Of a DNA stretch of 62,467 bases, positions 25,725 through 35,454 are shown one piece after another. The DNA lies in assembly GCF_009848495.1 (NCBI RefSeq), contig NZ_WWEP01000016.1, positions 1 through 62,467 on the forward strand. Direction: 5' to 3'. Source of the DNA: Flavobacterium sp. MK4S-17. Lineage in GTDB: Bacteria; Bacteroidota; Bacteroidia; Flavobacteriales; Flavobacteriaceae. Positions within the stretch are counted from its first letter, which is position 1, and each line of letters opens with the position of its first letter. The translations under genes and the position numbers were made by a program. The notes under the pieces were generated by a model that worked only from the letters and a program-made list of their open reading frames with translations, had not been told where the DNA came from and did no database searches.

Positions 25725-28700
25725 ATGAAAAGCCTGAAAATCTTTTTACTGGCAGCAGTAATCCTGCTGTTTAATTCCTGCTCTAAAGGGTCAAGGGAAG
25801 AATTTGAATCTGATTTTTCCTTATACAGGGAATATATTACAGGCTTCTCTTCAGGTATAGTTTCAACAGCGGCAGATATAAAAGTGGGGCTGGCTTTTTC
25901 AAAGAAAGAATGGCAGCCAAACAGTGAACTGGATAAGGATATATTCAGTATTTCGCCATCGGCAGAAGGCAGGGTGATTATACTGCCCGATAACAGTATT
26001 GTTTTCCGCCCTGAAAAAAAACTGGAGCAGGATACAGAATACAGGGTTACACTCCATCTTTCTAAAATTATTGAAGTGCCTGATAACCTTAAGGATTTTA
26101 AGTTTATTGTAAAAACATTGAAACAGGATTTTTTAGTTACCACTACCGCTTTGCAATCCTATAACAGGGACTGGCAATTTCTTAATGGGGTACTTAAAAG
26201 CAGCGACCGGCTTGATGCAAAAACGGCAGCAAAACTGGTAACAGCCGAACAGGAAGGCAGGAAGCTGCCGGTAAGGTTTAACCCGGCGCCAGCCGCGGGT
26301 ACAGAATTCCCTTTTGTAATAGACAGTATAAAGCGTAATGCTCAAAACAGCAGGGTGCTAATAAAATGGAATGGAAGGCCCTTCGATATTGAGCAGCAAG
26401 GCTCTACTGAATTTGAAATACCGGGTAAAGATAATTTTAAAGTTATAGGTATAGATGTTGCTCCCGGCGATAACCAGAAAATGTTAATCAATTTTTCGGA
26501 CCCGTTAAGAAAAGACCAGGATTTTTCAGGCTTGGTGGCTGTCGGGAATATTGAAGGACTTAAATATACAGTAGATGGTAATTTACTTATTGTATATCTC
26601 CCCGAGCCACTTAACGGCAATTTTTTGACAGAAGTTTTTCAGGGTATAGAAAGTGAAGAAGGCTTTAAAGCAAAAAGCACCTTTACAACAAAAGTTTTAT
26701 TTGAGCAGTTAAAACCGGAAGTGAAATTTTTAAAGAGCGGTACTATATTGCCTGCCTCAAGCAACCTGAAAATTAATTTCCAGGCGGTAAACCTTAGTGC
26801 TGTTGATGTAAGGGTATACCGCATTTTTGCTAATAATGTAATGCAGTTTTTACAGGACCAGGAGCTGGACGGAGCCTACGGACTGCGTAAAGTAGCCATG
26901 CCTGTAGCTAAAAAGAAACTGGTACTAAATACAGATAAGCTGATTAATTACGGCAAATGGAATTCCTATGCGTTGGATTTATCATCGCTTATTACCCCTG
27001 AGCCGGGGGCTATTTACAGGGTGGAAATGATGGTGAAAAGGTCATATTCATTGTACGGCTGTGAGGGTGCTGTTGCAGAGGAAGATGAGGAAGAAGAAGA
27101 TGACAGCGAATTTTACTCAGGTTTTGAAGATGAGTATTATTATGATTATTACGACTATGATTATGACTGGAGGGAACGCGAAGACCCGTGCAGCAAATCC
27201 TATTACTATAACAAGAAAGTAGCAACCAATGTGCTGGCAAGCGATTTAGGCGTTATAGCAAAAAGGGGTGATAACAATACATACTTTTTTGCAGTAAACA
27301 GTATTACCACTACACAACCTGTTGCAGGAGCAGCCATTGATATTTACAGCTACCAGCAGCAAAAACTCGCTTCCGTAACTACGGGGGGCGAGGGCACTGT
27401 TGACTTTGTACTTGATAAGCCTGCCTTTTTTGCAGTAGTTAAAAAAGATAACAATACCACTTATGTAAAACTGGGAGATGGCAATTCGCAGTCACTAAGC
27501 AATTTTAATATTGACGGTGCAAAACTTCAAAAAGGGCTGAAAGGGTATATTTATGGGGAAAGGGGTGTATGGCGTCCCGGTGATACTTTATTCCTGGGTT
27601 TTGTGCTTAATGACAAAGCATCAAAACTGCCCGCCTCACACCCAATTAAATTAAAGCTAAATGATCCTCATGGTAAAACCGTTTATGAAGCGGTGCAAAC
27701 CTACAACCCGAGGAACCACTATAAATTTATTGCTGCTACACAGCCAACTGCACCCACAGGTAACTGGGAGGCAATTATATCTGTCGGTGGTGCTAAATTC
27801 TATAAGAGTATTAAAATTGAAACCATAAAACCCAACAGGCTTAAAATTAAAAACAGCCTGGCAGGCAAAACTATTTCAGCATCACAAAAAAACACGGGCA
27901 CTGTACAGGTACAATGGCTGCATGGTGCTATAGCAAAAGGGCTTAAGGTAGAAATGCAGGCGAAGTTTTTAAAACAGAAAACCGAATTCAAAGGTTTACA
28001 GGATTATATTTTTGACGACCCTGCACAGGATTACAGGACAGAGGAAGTAAACATATTTTCAGGTACAACAAATGAAGATGGTGAAGCTGCTTTTACACTG
28101 CAGCCACAGTTGCAGTCGCGTGCGCCGGGAATGCTGAAGGCAGCCATAATTACAAAAGCTTATGAAAAAGGAGGTGATGTCAGTACTGATGTTATCAGTA
28201 CAGCGTATTCACCGTATACGGTTTATGCAGGGTTAAAAATTCCGGAGCCCAATAAATATGGTATGCTGGAAACAGATAAAGATAACCGCTTTGAGGTTAT
28301 TTCGGTTAATGAAAACGGTAAGGCTGTTTCAGGAAGAAAACTTATGGTAAAAGCATATAAAGTGGACTGGCGCTGGTGGTGGGATGCTACGCACGATAAT
28401 ATGTCGTCTTACAGTTCAGCCTTGTCGAATGTAGCATATTATTCGCAGGAGGTAGTGACCAATGCTTCAGGTAAGGCATCATTTACCTTTAAGGTAGATA
28501 AAAATGACTGGGGGCGTTATCTTGTAAGGGTAACGGATATGGAAAGCGGCCATTCGGCAGGTGAAACTGTAGTTATCGACTGGCCTTACTGGTCAGGACG
28601 CTCAAGGAACGGCAGTGGCGAGGAAGCGGCAATGCTTGTTTTCAGTACTGATAAGAAGAAATATGCAGTCGGTGAAAAAATCCTGGTATCGTTTCCTTCC

Positions 28701-31220
28701 GGCGAAGGGGGCAGGGCTTTGATTTCACTTGAAAATGGCTCGCAGGTTGTACAAACGCTATGGGCACCTACCAAAAAAGGCGAAACCCAGGTAGAAATTC
28801 CTGTTACGGCAAAAATGGCCCCTAACGTATATATATACATAACATTACTGCAGCCCCACGCTTCAACAGCAAATGATTCACCTATAAGGCTATACGGTAT
28901 TATACCCATAGAAGTGGTGGATAAAAATACCATACTGCAACCACAGATTTCAATGCCTGAAGTGCTGAAGCCCGAACAAAGGGCTGTTATAAAAATAAGT
29001 GAAAAAACAGGCAGGCCAATGACCTATACCCTGGCGGTTGTAGATGACGGGCTTTTGGACTTAACCCGCTTTAAAACACCGAATGTTTGGGACAGCTTTT
29101 ATGCAAAAGAAGCATTAGGCGTAAAAACATGGGATATTTATGATGATGTTATAGGTGCTTATGGAGGTACTGTAAACCAGATTTTCAGCATAGGGGGCGA
29201 CGCAGATTTAGGAGGCGGGCAGGCTAAAAAAGCCAACCGCTTTAAGCCGGTTGTCATGTATTTAGGGCCTTATACATTGGGCAAAGGGCAAACAAGGCTC
29301 CACGAGATTAAGCTTCCTAAATATGTAGGCTCTGTACGCACAATGGTTGTGGCTGCCAATGCCGACCTTAGTGCCTACGGCAGCGCAGAAAAAACAACGC
29401 CTGTACGCAGCCCGCTTATGCTGCTGGCATCATTACCCCGAAAAGTAACACCTGGAGAAAAGGTAACATTGCCTGTTACGCTGTTTGCCATGGAAAACCA
29501 TGTTAAGAATGTAACCCTGCAGGTAAAAACAACAGGCGATATTAAAGTGGAAGGCCCGGCAAAGCAAACAGCAGGATTTACAAGGCCGGATGAAAAAGTA
29601 GTTTATTTTGACCTTGCCGTGGGTAATAAAACAGGTATTGGCAAAGTGAGCATTACCGCAGTTTCCGGCAAGGAAAAAGCATCGTATGATGTGGAGCTGG
29701 ATATTGTGAACCCTAACCCCGTAACACAAAACTTTAAGGAACTGGTTTTAGAGCCGGGCAAATCGGCTGCTTTAAACTGGGCTGCCTTTGGTGTGCCGGG
29801 CAGCAATAAGGCTAAACTGGAGGTTTCATCCTTCCCGTCTATAGATTTTAACCGCAGGCTGGATTACCTGATACAATATCCGCATGGCTGCCTTGAGCAG
29901 GTTACATCGGGTGCCTTCCCGCAATTATACCTTACCGATATTGCCGATATTGACCAATCGCGCAAACAGAAGATACAGCGCAATGTAACGGCAGCTATAC
30001 AAAAACTGTCGCAGTACCAGGTTTCGGGAGGCGGTTTTACCTACTGGCCGGGCAACAATGCCAGTCCTGACGACTGGGGCTCCAGCTATGCAGGGCACTT
30101 TTTTATTGAAGCTGAGAAAAGAGGATATGTATTACCGCCAAATGCGAAAAGGCAATGGCTTGCCTATCAGCAAAAGCAGGCAAGGAACTGGCGTTATAAT
30201 GAAGCCTATCATAATGATTTTGCACAGGCATACAGGCTGTACACCCTTGCGCTTGCCGGTGCGCCCGACCTTTCTTCCATGAACAGGCTACGGGAAACGG
30301 TTGGTATTTCCAATGATTCCAAATTAAGACTTGCTGCGGCTTATGCATTGGCAGGGCAAAAAAATACAGGTATGGCACTACTTAATAAAAGCAGTCTTGA
30401 TGTAAACAACAACCCTTATTATTACTATTACGGTTCACCGGAGCGCAACAGGGCAATGGCTTTAGAAACACTGATTATTTTAGGGCAAAAGGAACGCGCG
30501 TTCAGGCTGGCTGTACAGCTTGCTGAAAGAATGTCTTCAAGGGAGTGGATGAGCACCCAGACTACTGCTTACTGCCTTTATGCCATGTCTAAATTTGCAA
30601 AGGCAAATGGGGGTAAAGGTATAGATATTGGCTTTATCCAGAATGGCAAACAACAGGATATAAAAACAGAAAAAACATTTGCAGACAGGGCTTTGCAGGT
30701 TTCTCAGGATAACAGTGTTGAGGTTAAAAACAACAGTGAGTCTACAATATATGTAAAAGTGGTTTACAGTGGAATACTGCCTGTGGGCAAAGAGCAGGAA
30801 GAGCAACGCGGGCTTTCTACAGTCATAACCTTTAAGGACAGGGGTGGTGCAGTTATAAACCCTGTTTCATTGCCGCAGGGCACTGAGTTTGTTGCGGAAG
30901 TAACAGTGGTGAACCAAAGAGGGGAGTTTGTAGATAATATTGCATTGACACAAATAATTCCTTCGGGGTGGGAAATAGTTAATACCCGCTTTACTGATTT
31001 TGGAAGCTTTGCTGAAAACAAAGCCGATTATATAGACATAAGGGACGACAGGACTAATTTTTATTTTCCACTAAAAGCGCATGAGGGAAAAACATTCAGG
31101 ATATTGCTTAATGCTTCCTATCCGGGCAGTTATTACCTGCCGGGCGTGCAGTGCGAAGCCATGTATGATAACAGCTTCCTTTCAAGAACAGAAGGGCAAT
31201 GGGTAAAAGTGGTGAAATGA
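25725..31220 (+). CDS. Bacterial alpha-2-macroglobulin lipoprotein with thioester (ECAM/YfhM type)
   Basis: A protein of 1831 residues from the ATG at 25725. That start gives a lipoprotein signal (MKSLKIFLLAAVILLFNSC, lipobox Cys19); the frame is open 24 codons further up without sense. The protein has MG-type domains, a bait/alpha-2-macroglobulin core (YIYGERGVWRPGDTLFLGF, typical of the family) and an intact thioester motif CLEQ with Cys1389 in YPHGCLEQ. It should trap proteases in the periplasm. Unusual is an acidic, Tyr-rich stretch at about residues 450-485 (EEDEEEEDD then EYYYDYYDYDYDW). A GNAT gene and then the PBP1C gene follow with overlapping ends; A2M with PBP1C is a conserved pair in many bacteria. 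Confidence 0.96.
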   Translation: MKSLKIFLLAAVILLFNSCSKGSREEFESDFSLYREYITGFSSGIVSTAADIKVGLAFSKKEWQPNSELDKDIFSISPSAEGRVIILPDNSIVFRPEKKLEQDTEYRVTLHLSKIIEVPDNLKDFKFIVKTLKQDFLVTTTALQSYNRDWQFLNGVLKSSDRLDAKTAAKLVTAEQEGRKLPVRFNPAPAAGTEFPFVIDSIKRNAQNSRVLIKWNGRPFDIEQQGSTEFEIPGKDNFKVIGIDVAPGDNQKMLINFSDPLRKDQDFSGLVAVGNIEGLKYTVDGNLLIVYLPEPLNGNFLTEVFQGIESEEGFKAKSTFTTKVLFEQLKPEVKFLKSGTILPASSNLKINFQAVNLSAVDVRVYRIFANNVMQFLQDQELDGAYGLRKVAMPVAKKKLVLNTDKLINYGKWNSYALDLSSLITPEPGAIYRVEMMVKRSYSLYGCEGAVAEEDEEEEDDSEFYSGFEDEYYYDYYDYDYDWREREDPCSKSYYYNKKVATNVLASDLGVIAKRGDNNTYFFAVNSITTTQPVAGAAIDIYSYQQQKLASVTTGGEGTVDFVLDKPAFFAVVKKDNNTTYVKLGDGNSQSLSNFNIDGAKLQKGLKGYIYGERGVWRPGDTLFLGFVLNDKASKLPASHPIKLKLNDPHGKTVYEAVQTYNPRNHYKFIAATQPTAPTGNWEAIISVGGAKFYKSIKIETIKPNRLKIKNSLAGKTISASQKNTGTVQVQWLHGAIAKGLKVEMQAKFLKQKTEFKGLQDYIFDDPAQDYRTEEVNIFSGTTNEDGEAAFTLQPQLQSRAPGMLKAAIITKAYEKGGDVSTDVISTAYSPYTVYAGLKIPEPNKYGMLETDKDNRFEVISVNENGKAVSGRKLMVKAYKVDWRWWWDATHDNMSSYSSALSNVAYYSQEVVTNASGKASFTFKVDKNDWGRYLVRVTDMESGHSAGETVVIDWPYWSGRSRNGSGEEAAMLVFSTDKKKYAVGEKILVSFPSGEGGRALISLENGSQVVQTLWAPTKKGETQVEIPVTAKMAPNVYIYITLLQPHASTANDSPIRLYGIIPIEVVDKNTILQPQISMPEVLKPEQRAVIKISEKTGRPMTYTLAVVDDGLLDLTRFKTPNVWDSFYAKEALGVKTWDIYDDVIGAYGGTVNQIFSIGGDADLGGGQAKKANRFKPVVMYLGPYTLGKGQTRLHEIKLPKYVGSVRTMVVAANADLSAYGSAEKTTPVRSPLMLLASLPRKVTPGEKVTLPVTLFAMENHVKNVTLQVKTTGDIKVEGPAKQTAGFTRPDEKVVYFDLAVGNKTGIGKVSITAVSGKEKASYDVELDIVNPNPVTQNFKELVLEPGKSAALNWAAFGVPGSNKAKLEVSSFPSIDFNRRLDYLIQYPHGCLEQVTSGAFPQLYLTDIADIDQSRKQKIQRNVTAAIQKLSQYQVSGGGFTYWPGNNASPDDWGSSYAGHFFIEAEKRGYVLPPNAKRQWLAYQQKQARNWRYNEAYHNDFAQAYRLYTLALAGAPDLSSMNRLRETVGISNDSKLRLAAAYALAGQKNTGMALLNKSSLDVNNNPYYYYYGSPERNRAMALETLIILGQKERAFRLAVQLAERMSSREWMSTQTTAYCLYAMSKFAKANGGKGIDIGFIQNGKQQDIKTEKTFADRALQVSQDNSVEVKNNSESTIYVKVVYSGILPVGKEQEEQRGLSTVITFKDRGGAVINPVSLPQGTEFVAEVTVVNQRGEFVDNIALTQIIPSGWEIVNTRFTDFGSFAENKADYIDIRDDRTNFYFPLKAHEGKTFRILLNASYPGSYYLPGVQCEAMYDNSFLSRTEGQWVKVVK

Positions 31221-31675
31221 AAATAGAAAAATCATATAGTAATGATAGCGGTATTTTGACAGATATTACTAAAAAGTCAAAAGCATACTGGGGGTATCCT
31301 GAGGATTTATTAGATAAATGGTCAGACCAATTAACTATTACAAAAGCTTATATAGAAAGCAATAATGTTTTTAAGATGGTGCTTGATAATAAGGTTATAG
31401 GTTATTACTCTTTTTTTTATGAAAGCAACACCACTATAAGGTTAGATAATTTATTTTTACTTCCCGATTTTATAGGAAAAGGATTTGGAAAAATTCTGAT
31501 GGATGATTTTTTAAAGCGCATAAAAACTGAAGGAACAGTAAATGTTATCCTTGAATCAGACCCTGGTGCTGAAAAGTTTTATAAAAAGTTTGGATTTGTA
31601 ACTAAAGGATTACAAAAGACCACTGTAAAAAACAGGTTTTTACCAATTATGGAACTTAAGATGGACACGCTGTAA
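31217..31675 (+). CDS. GNAT acetyltransferase inserted between A2M and PBP1C genes
   Basis: A 152-residue protein from the ATG at 31217, which overlaps the A2M stop (ATGA). The frame extends six codons further up inside the A2M gene, but the family start looks like MKIEKSYSND. The acetyl-CoA loop is in FLLPDFIGKGFGKILMDDFL, and the C-terminal VILESDPGAEKFYKKFGFVTKG is the usual GNAT motif B. Substrate unknown. Its stop TAA overlaps the pbpC ATG by one base (31675), so translation is coupled on both sides. The gene is more A+T-rich than either neighbour, suggesting it was inserted into an older A2M-PBP1C unit. Confidence 0.85.
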   Translation: MKIEKSYSNDSGILTDITKKSKAYWGYPEDLLDKWSDQLTITKAYIESNNVFKMVLDNKVIGYYSFFYESNTTIRLDNLFLLPDFIGKGFGKILMDDFLKRIKTEGTVNVILESDPGAEKFYKKFGFVTKGLQKTTVKNRFLPIMELKMDTL

Positions 31676-34077
31676 TGATGAAAAGAAGTGTATTCACCTT
31701 TATGAAAACAAGGTTTATTAACTTCTTATGCAATATATGGAGATATATAAAGCGAAATAAAATAAAATCGGTTATCATACCCGCATTGCTGGTATGGTAT
31801 TATTTCAGCCTGCCACGTGTATTATTCAGTGAGCCGTATAGTACGGTTATAGAAAGTGAAGGAGGCGAATTGCTGGGTGCTCGTATTGCCCGCGACGGGC
31901 AGTGGCGCTTTCCCGCGCAGGACAGCGTACCCTATAAATTCAGGCAATGTATAATACATTTTGAAGACCAGTATTTTTACAGCCACCCCGGCTTTAACCC
32001 CATAGCAATTTTTAATGCCATGCGGCAAAACTTTAAAGCGGGCAGGGTGGTGCGTGGCGGCAGCACACTAACCCAACAGGTAATACGCCTATCCCGCGAA
32101 GGCAAAAAACGAAGCTACTTTGAAAAGCTGATAGAACTTATACTTGCTACCCGGCTGGAGCTAAGATATTCTAAAGACAATATTTTAGGATTGTATGCTG
32201 CCCATGCGCCTTTTGGCGGCAATGTGGTTGGGCTGGAAATGGCTTCATGGCGTTATTTTGGTGTACAGCCGCACCAGCTTTCCTGGGCAGAAACCGCCAC
32301 ACTTGCTGTACTGCCTAATGCCCCTGCACTAATATACCCGGGAAAAAACCAACAGCAATTGCTGGAAAAAAGGAACAGGCTTTTGAAAAAGCTATATGAG
32401 GAAAAGGTTATTGATAAACTCACCTACGAACTTTCCGTTTTGGAGCGGCTGCCACAAAAGCCCTATCCTTTACCGCAAGCAGCACAGCATTTATTACAAT
32501 TTGCGGCTAAGAAAAAGGAAGGAAGCCGTATAAAAACAACAGTAAAGTCAGCCCTGCAAAGCAGGGTAAACCAAATTGCTGCACGTTATTATAATGAATA
32601 CCGCCAAACAGAGGTGCATAACCTGGCTATACTGGTGGTAGATGTAAAAACACGTAATATATTGGCTTATGTGGGTAACTCACCCACAGACAACTACCAT
32701 CAAAAAGATGTAGATATAATACCCGCGCCCCGCAGTACAGGAAGTATTTTAAAGCCGTTGCTTTTTGCCTCGATGCTCGACGCCGGGGAACTGCTGCCTA
32801 ATACACTGGTGGCTGATGTACCTACACAAATTGCAGGCTACAGCCCAAAAAACTATGAACTGACTTATGATGGTGCCGTGCCGGCACAAAAAGCATTGTC
32901 AAGGTCATTAAATATTCCGGCAGTACTAATGCTTAAAGATTTTGGTATCTATCGTTTTTATGAACAATTACAGCACTTTAAATTAAGGGATATAAACAGG
33001 CACCCCAACCATTACGGATTGTCTTTAATATTAGGAGGTGCTGAATCCAATCTTTGGGATTTATGCAGGACATATGCGGGGCTTACGTCAACCCTTAATT
33101 ATTTTACTTCCACCCAGGCGAAATACAGGGATAATGAATTTACCGAACTGAACTGGGACAGCAGCGGAAAGCCTGATTTTGGCAAGGAAACTTTTAATAA
33201 GCCGCAAATTGGTGCAGGTGCAATATGGCTTACTTATAACGCTATGAAAGAGGTTAACCGCCCTGAAGGCGATGAAGCCTGGCGGTTTTATGATTCTTCA
33301 CTGGAAATAGCCTGGAAAACAGGAACAAGTTTTGGCAGCCGCGATGCCTGGGCTATTGGCACAAGCCCACGTTATGTAGTAGGCGTATGGGTTGGCAATG
33401 CCTCGGGAGAAGGCAGGCCTTCTATTACCGGGGTGGGGAGTGCTGCCCCTATATTGTTTGATGTATTTAACCTGTTGCCGAAGCAAAAGTGGTTTTCGCT
33501 TCCCTATAATGATATGGCAGAAGCTGATGTTTGCAGTAAAAGCGGCCATATAGCAGGCGAGCATTGCCCTAAAGTAAAGCAATGGATTCCTTTAAACGGC
33601 ACTAAAACAGCAGTATGCCCTTATCACAAGCTAGTGCATCTGGATATTTCAGGGCAGTATAGGGTAAACAGCAGTTGCGAAAATATAGATAATATGATAA
33701 CCCGTTCGTGGTTTGTACTCCCGCCTGTTATGGAGTGGTATTACAAAAGCGGGCATATTGACTATGCGCCCCTGCCTCCTTACAGGAGCGACTGCATGGG
33801 GGTTTCGGGCAGTTATATCGATTTTATATATCCCAAGGAAAACGGAAAAATATACCTCACCAAAGATTTTAGCGGTACTGTACAGCCGGTGGTTTTTAAA
33901 GCTGCGCACACATTGAAAAACGGTAGGTTGTTTTGGTATCTGGATGGTGAATACCTTGGCGAAACACAAACGTTTCATGAAATGCCGGTTAAAGCAAAAA
34001 CAGGTAAATATTACCTGACGATAACTGATGAGGCAGGAAACGAAGCAAAGAGGAAGATAGAAATTATAAACCCATAG
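31675..34077 (+). CDS. pbpC: Penicillin-binding protein 1C
   Basis: An 800-residue bifunctional peptidoglycan synthase of the PBP1C type. A membrane anchor lies near residues 34-50. The glycosyltransferase (GT51) motifs are EDQYFYSHPGFNP near residue 98 and GGSTLTQQVIRL. The transpeptidase has its SxxK box in STGSILKP (nucleophile near residue 357) and KTGTS near residue 547. The C-terminal third carries the immunoglobulin-like BiPBP_C domain found in PBP1C. It inserts and cross-links glycan strands in the periplasm. PBP1C with alpha-2-macroglobulin is a known genomic pair, thought to repair and guard the wall after attack. Two ATGs (31675, 31678) could start. Confidence 0.95.
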   Translation: MMKRSVFTFMKTRFINFLCNIWRYIKRNKIKSVIIPALLVWYYFSLPRVLFSEPYSTVIESEGGELLGARIARDGQWRFPAQDSVPYKFRQCIIHFEDQYFYSHPGFNPIAIFNAMRQNFKAGRVVRGGSTLTQQVIRLSREGKKRSYFEKLIELILATRLELRYSKDNILGLYAAHAPFGGNVVGLEMASWRYFGVQPHQLSWAETATLAVLPNAPALIYPGKNQQQLLEKRNRLLKKLYEEKVIDKLTYELSVLERLPQKPYPLPQAAQHLLQFAAKKKEGSRIKTTVKSALQSRVNQIAARYYNEYRQTEVHNLAILVVDVKTRNILAYVGNSPTDNYHQKDVDIIPAPRSTGSILKPLLFASMLDAGELLPNTLVADVPTQIAGYSPKNYELTYDGAVPAQKALSRSLNIPAVLMLKDFGIYRFYEQLQHFKLRDINRHPNHYGLSLILGGAESNLWDLCRTYAGLTSTLNYFTSTQAKYRDNEFTELNWDSSGKPDFGKETFNKPQIGAGAIWLTYNAMKEVNRPEGDEAWRFYDSSLEIAWKTGTSFGSRDAWAIGTSPRYVVGVWVGNASGEGRPSITGVGSAAPILFDVFNLLPKQKWFSLPYNDMAEADVCSKSGHIAGEHCPKVKQWIPLNGTKTAVCPYHKLVHLDISGQYRVNSSCENIDNMITRSWFVLPPVMEWYYKSGHIDYAPLPPYRSDCMGVSGSYIDFIYPKENGKIYLTKDFSGTVQPVVFKAAHTLKNGRLFWYLDGEYLGETQTFHEMPVKAKTGKYYLTITDEAGNEAKRKIEIINP

Positions 34078-34116
34078 TTTATATTTTGTTGAAGTATAAG
34101 CAGTGATAAAAAGCCT

Positions 34117-34124
34117 TATTTTTG
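34117..34124 (+). promoter_or_regulatory. -7 promoter element upstream of the queuosine-precursor transporter gene
   Basis: TATTTTTG is an exact TAnnTTTG match ending 15 bases before the ATG at 34140. It also overlaps an in-frame TTG, which argues that the TTG is not the start codon. Confidence 0.45.
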
Positions 34125-34139
34125 ACAGAATATAATTTT

Positions 34140-34808
34140 ATGTTTCAGTCAAGAAAAGATACTGTTTATGTTGTATTGGCCGGTATATTTATTACCAATG
34201 CCATTGTAGCGGAACTTACAGGCGGCAAACTTATAAACGTAGGGCCTTATGTAATGAGCATAGGTATATTGCCATGGCCGGTGGTATTTGTAACTACCGA
34301 CCTTATTAATGAATATTTTGGCAGAAACGGTGTAAGGAAGTTGTCATTTATAACCGCAGGGCTGATAGCCTATTGCTTTTTTGTACTGTGGATTGCTATG
34401 GGTGTGCCTGCTGCAAAAGGGCTCCCAACGGTTAATGATGAACAGTTTAATGCAGTTTTTGGGCAAAGCATGTGGATTATTGTAGGCAGTATAACAGCAT
34501 TCCTTATTTCGCAATTAATTGATATTACCCTGTTTCATTATTTTAAGAAGCGCACAGGTAATAAAATGATATGGCTTAGGGCAACGGGTTCAACAGTAAT
34601 ATCGCAGTTTTTTGACAGTTTTATAGTTCTGGGCATTGCATTTTACCTGACAGGAAAAATTGATACAGAAACTTATATAGCCTCCGGGCTTACGGGTTAT
34701 TTTGTAAAACTGGTTATAGCCATCGCTTTAACTCCGTTAATTTATGCCGGACATTCATTAATTGACAGATATATAGACAAGGATAAAAAACATAATTATG
34801 GAAGATAA
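34140..34808 (+). CDS. Queuosine precursor transporter, YhhQ family (DUF165)
   Basis: A 222-residue integral membrane protein from the ATG at 34140. A TTG at 34122 lies inside a promoter element and is rejected as start. Six or so hydrophobic helices are visible, with family motifs FITNAIVAELTGGKLINVG near the N-terminus, FVTTDLINEYFG after the second helix, and RATGSTVISQFFDSFIVLGIAF. These match the VUT/YhhQ family, which imports queuosine precursors (preQ0 or preQ1) for tRNA modification. It overlaps the start of the tag gene by 11 bases, so the two are translationally coupled. The substrate is by family only. Confidence 0.93.
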   Translation: MFQSRKDTVYVVLAGIFITNAIVAELTGGKLINVGPYVMSIGILPWPVVFVTTDLINEYFGRNGVRKLSFITAGLIAYCFFVLWIAMGVPAAKGLPTVNDEQFNAVFGQSMWIIVGSITAFLISQLIDITLFHYFKKRTGNKMIWLRATGSTVISQFFDSFIVLGIAFYLTGKIDTETYIASGLTGYFVKLVIAIALTPLIYAGHSLIDRYIDKDKKHNYGR

Positions 34809-35358
34809 AATACGCTGTGCATGGTGTAAGGGCGATGCCCTGTATGAAAAATACCATGATGAGGAGTGGGGTAAGCCCGTTTACGATGATGACACACTGT
34901 TTGAATTCCTGTTGCTGGAAACATTCCAGGCAGGGCTGAGCTGGATAACGATATTACGCAAGCGTGAAAGCTTCAGGAAGGCATTTGATAATTTTGATTA
35001 TAAAAAGATAGCCCAATATAAAGAGAATAAGGTAGAGGAACTTTTGCAGGATGCAGGTATTATACGTAACAGGCTGAAAGTTTTAGCAGCAGTTACCAAT
35101 GCGCAGGCTTTTATGAAGGTGCAGGATGAATTCGGCAGTTTTTCTAAGTATTTCTGGAATTTTACTGACGGGAAGCCTATAGATAATAAATTCACTTCAC
35201 TTAAAGAGGTACCTGCCACAACCCCGTTATCGGATGCTATAAGCAAGGATATGAAAAAACGCGGATTTAAGTTTGTGGGTTCAACGGTTATTTATGCGAA
35301 CATGCAGGCAACAGGCATGGTTAATGACCATATACTGGATTGCTGGACACGGAAATAG
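34798..35358 (+). CDS. tag: DNA-3-methyladenine glycosylase I
   Basis: A 186-residue monofunctional DNA glycosylase that excises 3-methyladenine. The start (MEDKIRCAWCKGDALYEKYHDEEWG) shows the Tag-specific zinc ligands Cys7 and His20, and the C-terminus has the matching His-x3-Cys in NDHILDCW. The core reads FLLLETFQAGLSWITILRKRESFRKAF, the helix-hairpin-helix substrate region. Length is normal for Tag. It overlaps the queuosine-precursor transporter gene by 11 bases and is followed by a terminator hairpin shared with the convergent ahcY gene. Confidence 0.96.
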   Translation: MEDKIRCAWCKGDALYEKYHDEEWGKPVYDDDTLFEFLLLETFQAGLSWITILRKRESFRKAFDNFDYKKIAQYKENKVEELLQDAGIIRNRLKVLAAVTNAQAFMKVQDEFGSFSKYFWNFTDGKPIDNKFTSLKEVPATTPLSDAISKDMKKRGFKFVGSTVIYANMQATGMVNDHILDCWTRK

Positions 35359-35401
35359 AATTTACTCAGGTTTTAGAATTGATTTTCATTTATGATGGTA
35401 T

Positions 35402-35430
35402 AAAAAATCCCGCCAATAGCAGGATTTTTT
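35402..35430. terminator. Bidirectional terminator between tag and ahcY
   Basis: AAAAAATCC (35402-35410) and GGATTTTTT (35422-35430) form a 9-base-pair stem with an 11-base loop and A/T-rich ends, usable on both strands. Confidence 0.75.
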
Positions 35431-35454
35431 ATATTCTGAATTCTAATTTCTATA

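Noticed and set aside
25640..26143. Reverse frame of 167 codons at the start of the A2M gene
   Set aside because: Antisense to a well-supported lipoprotein signal and domain; no homology visible.
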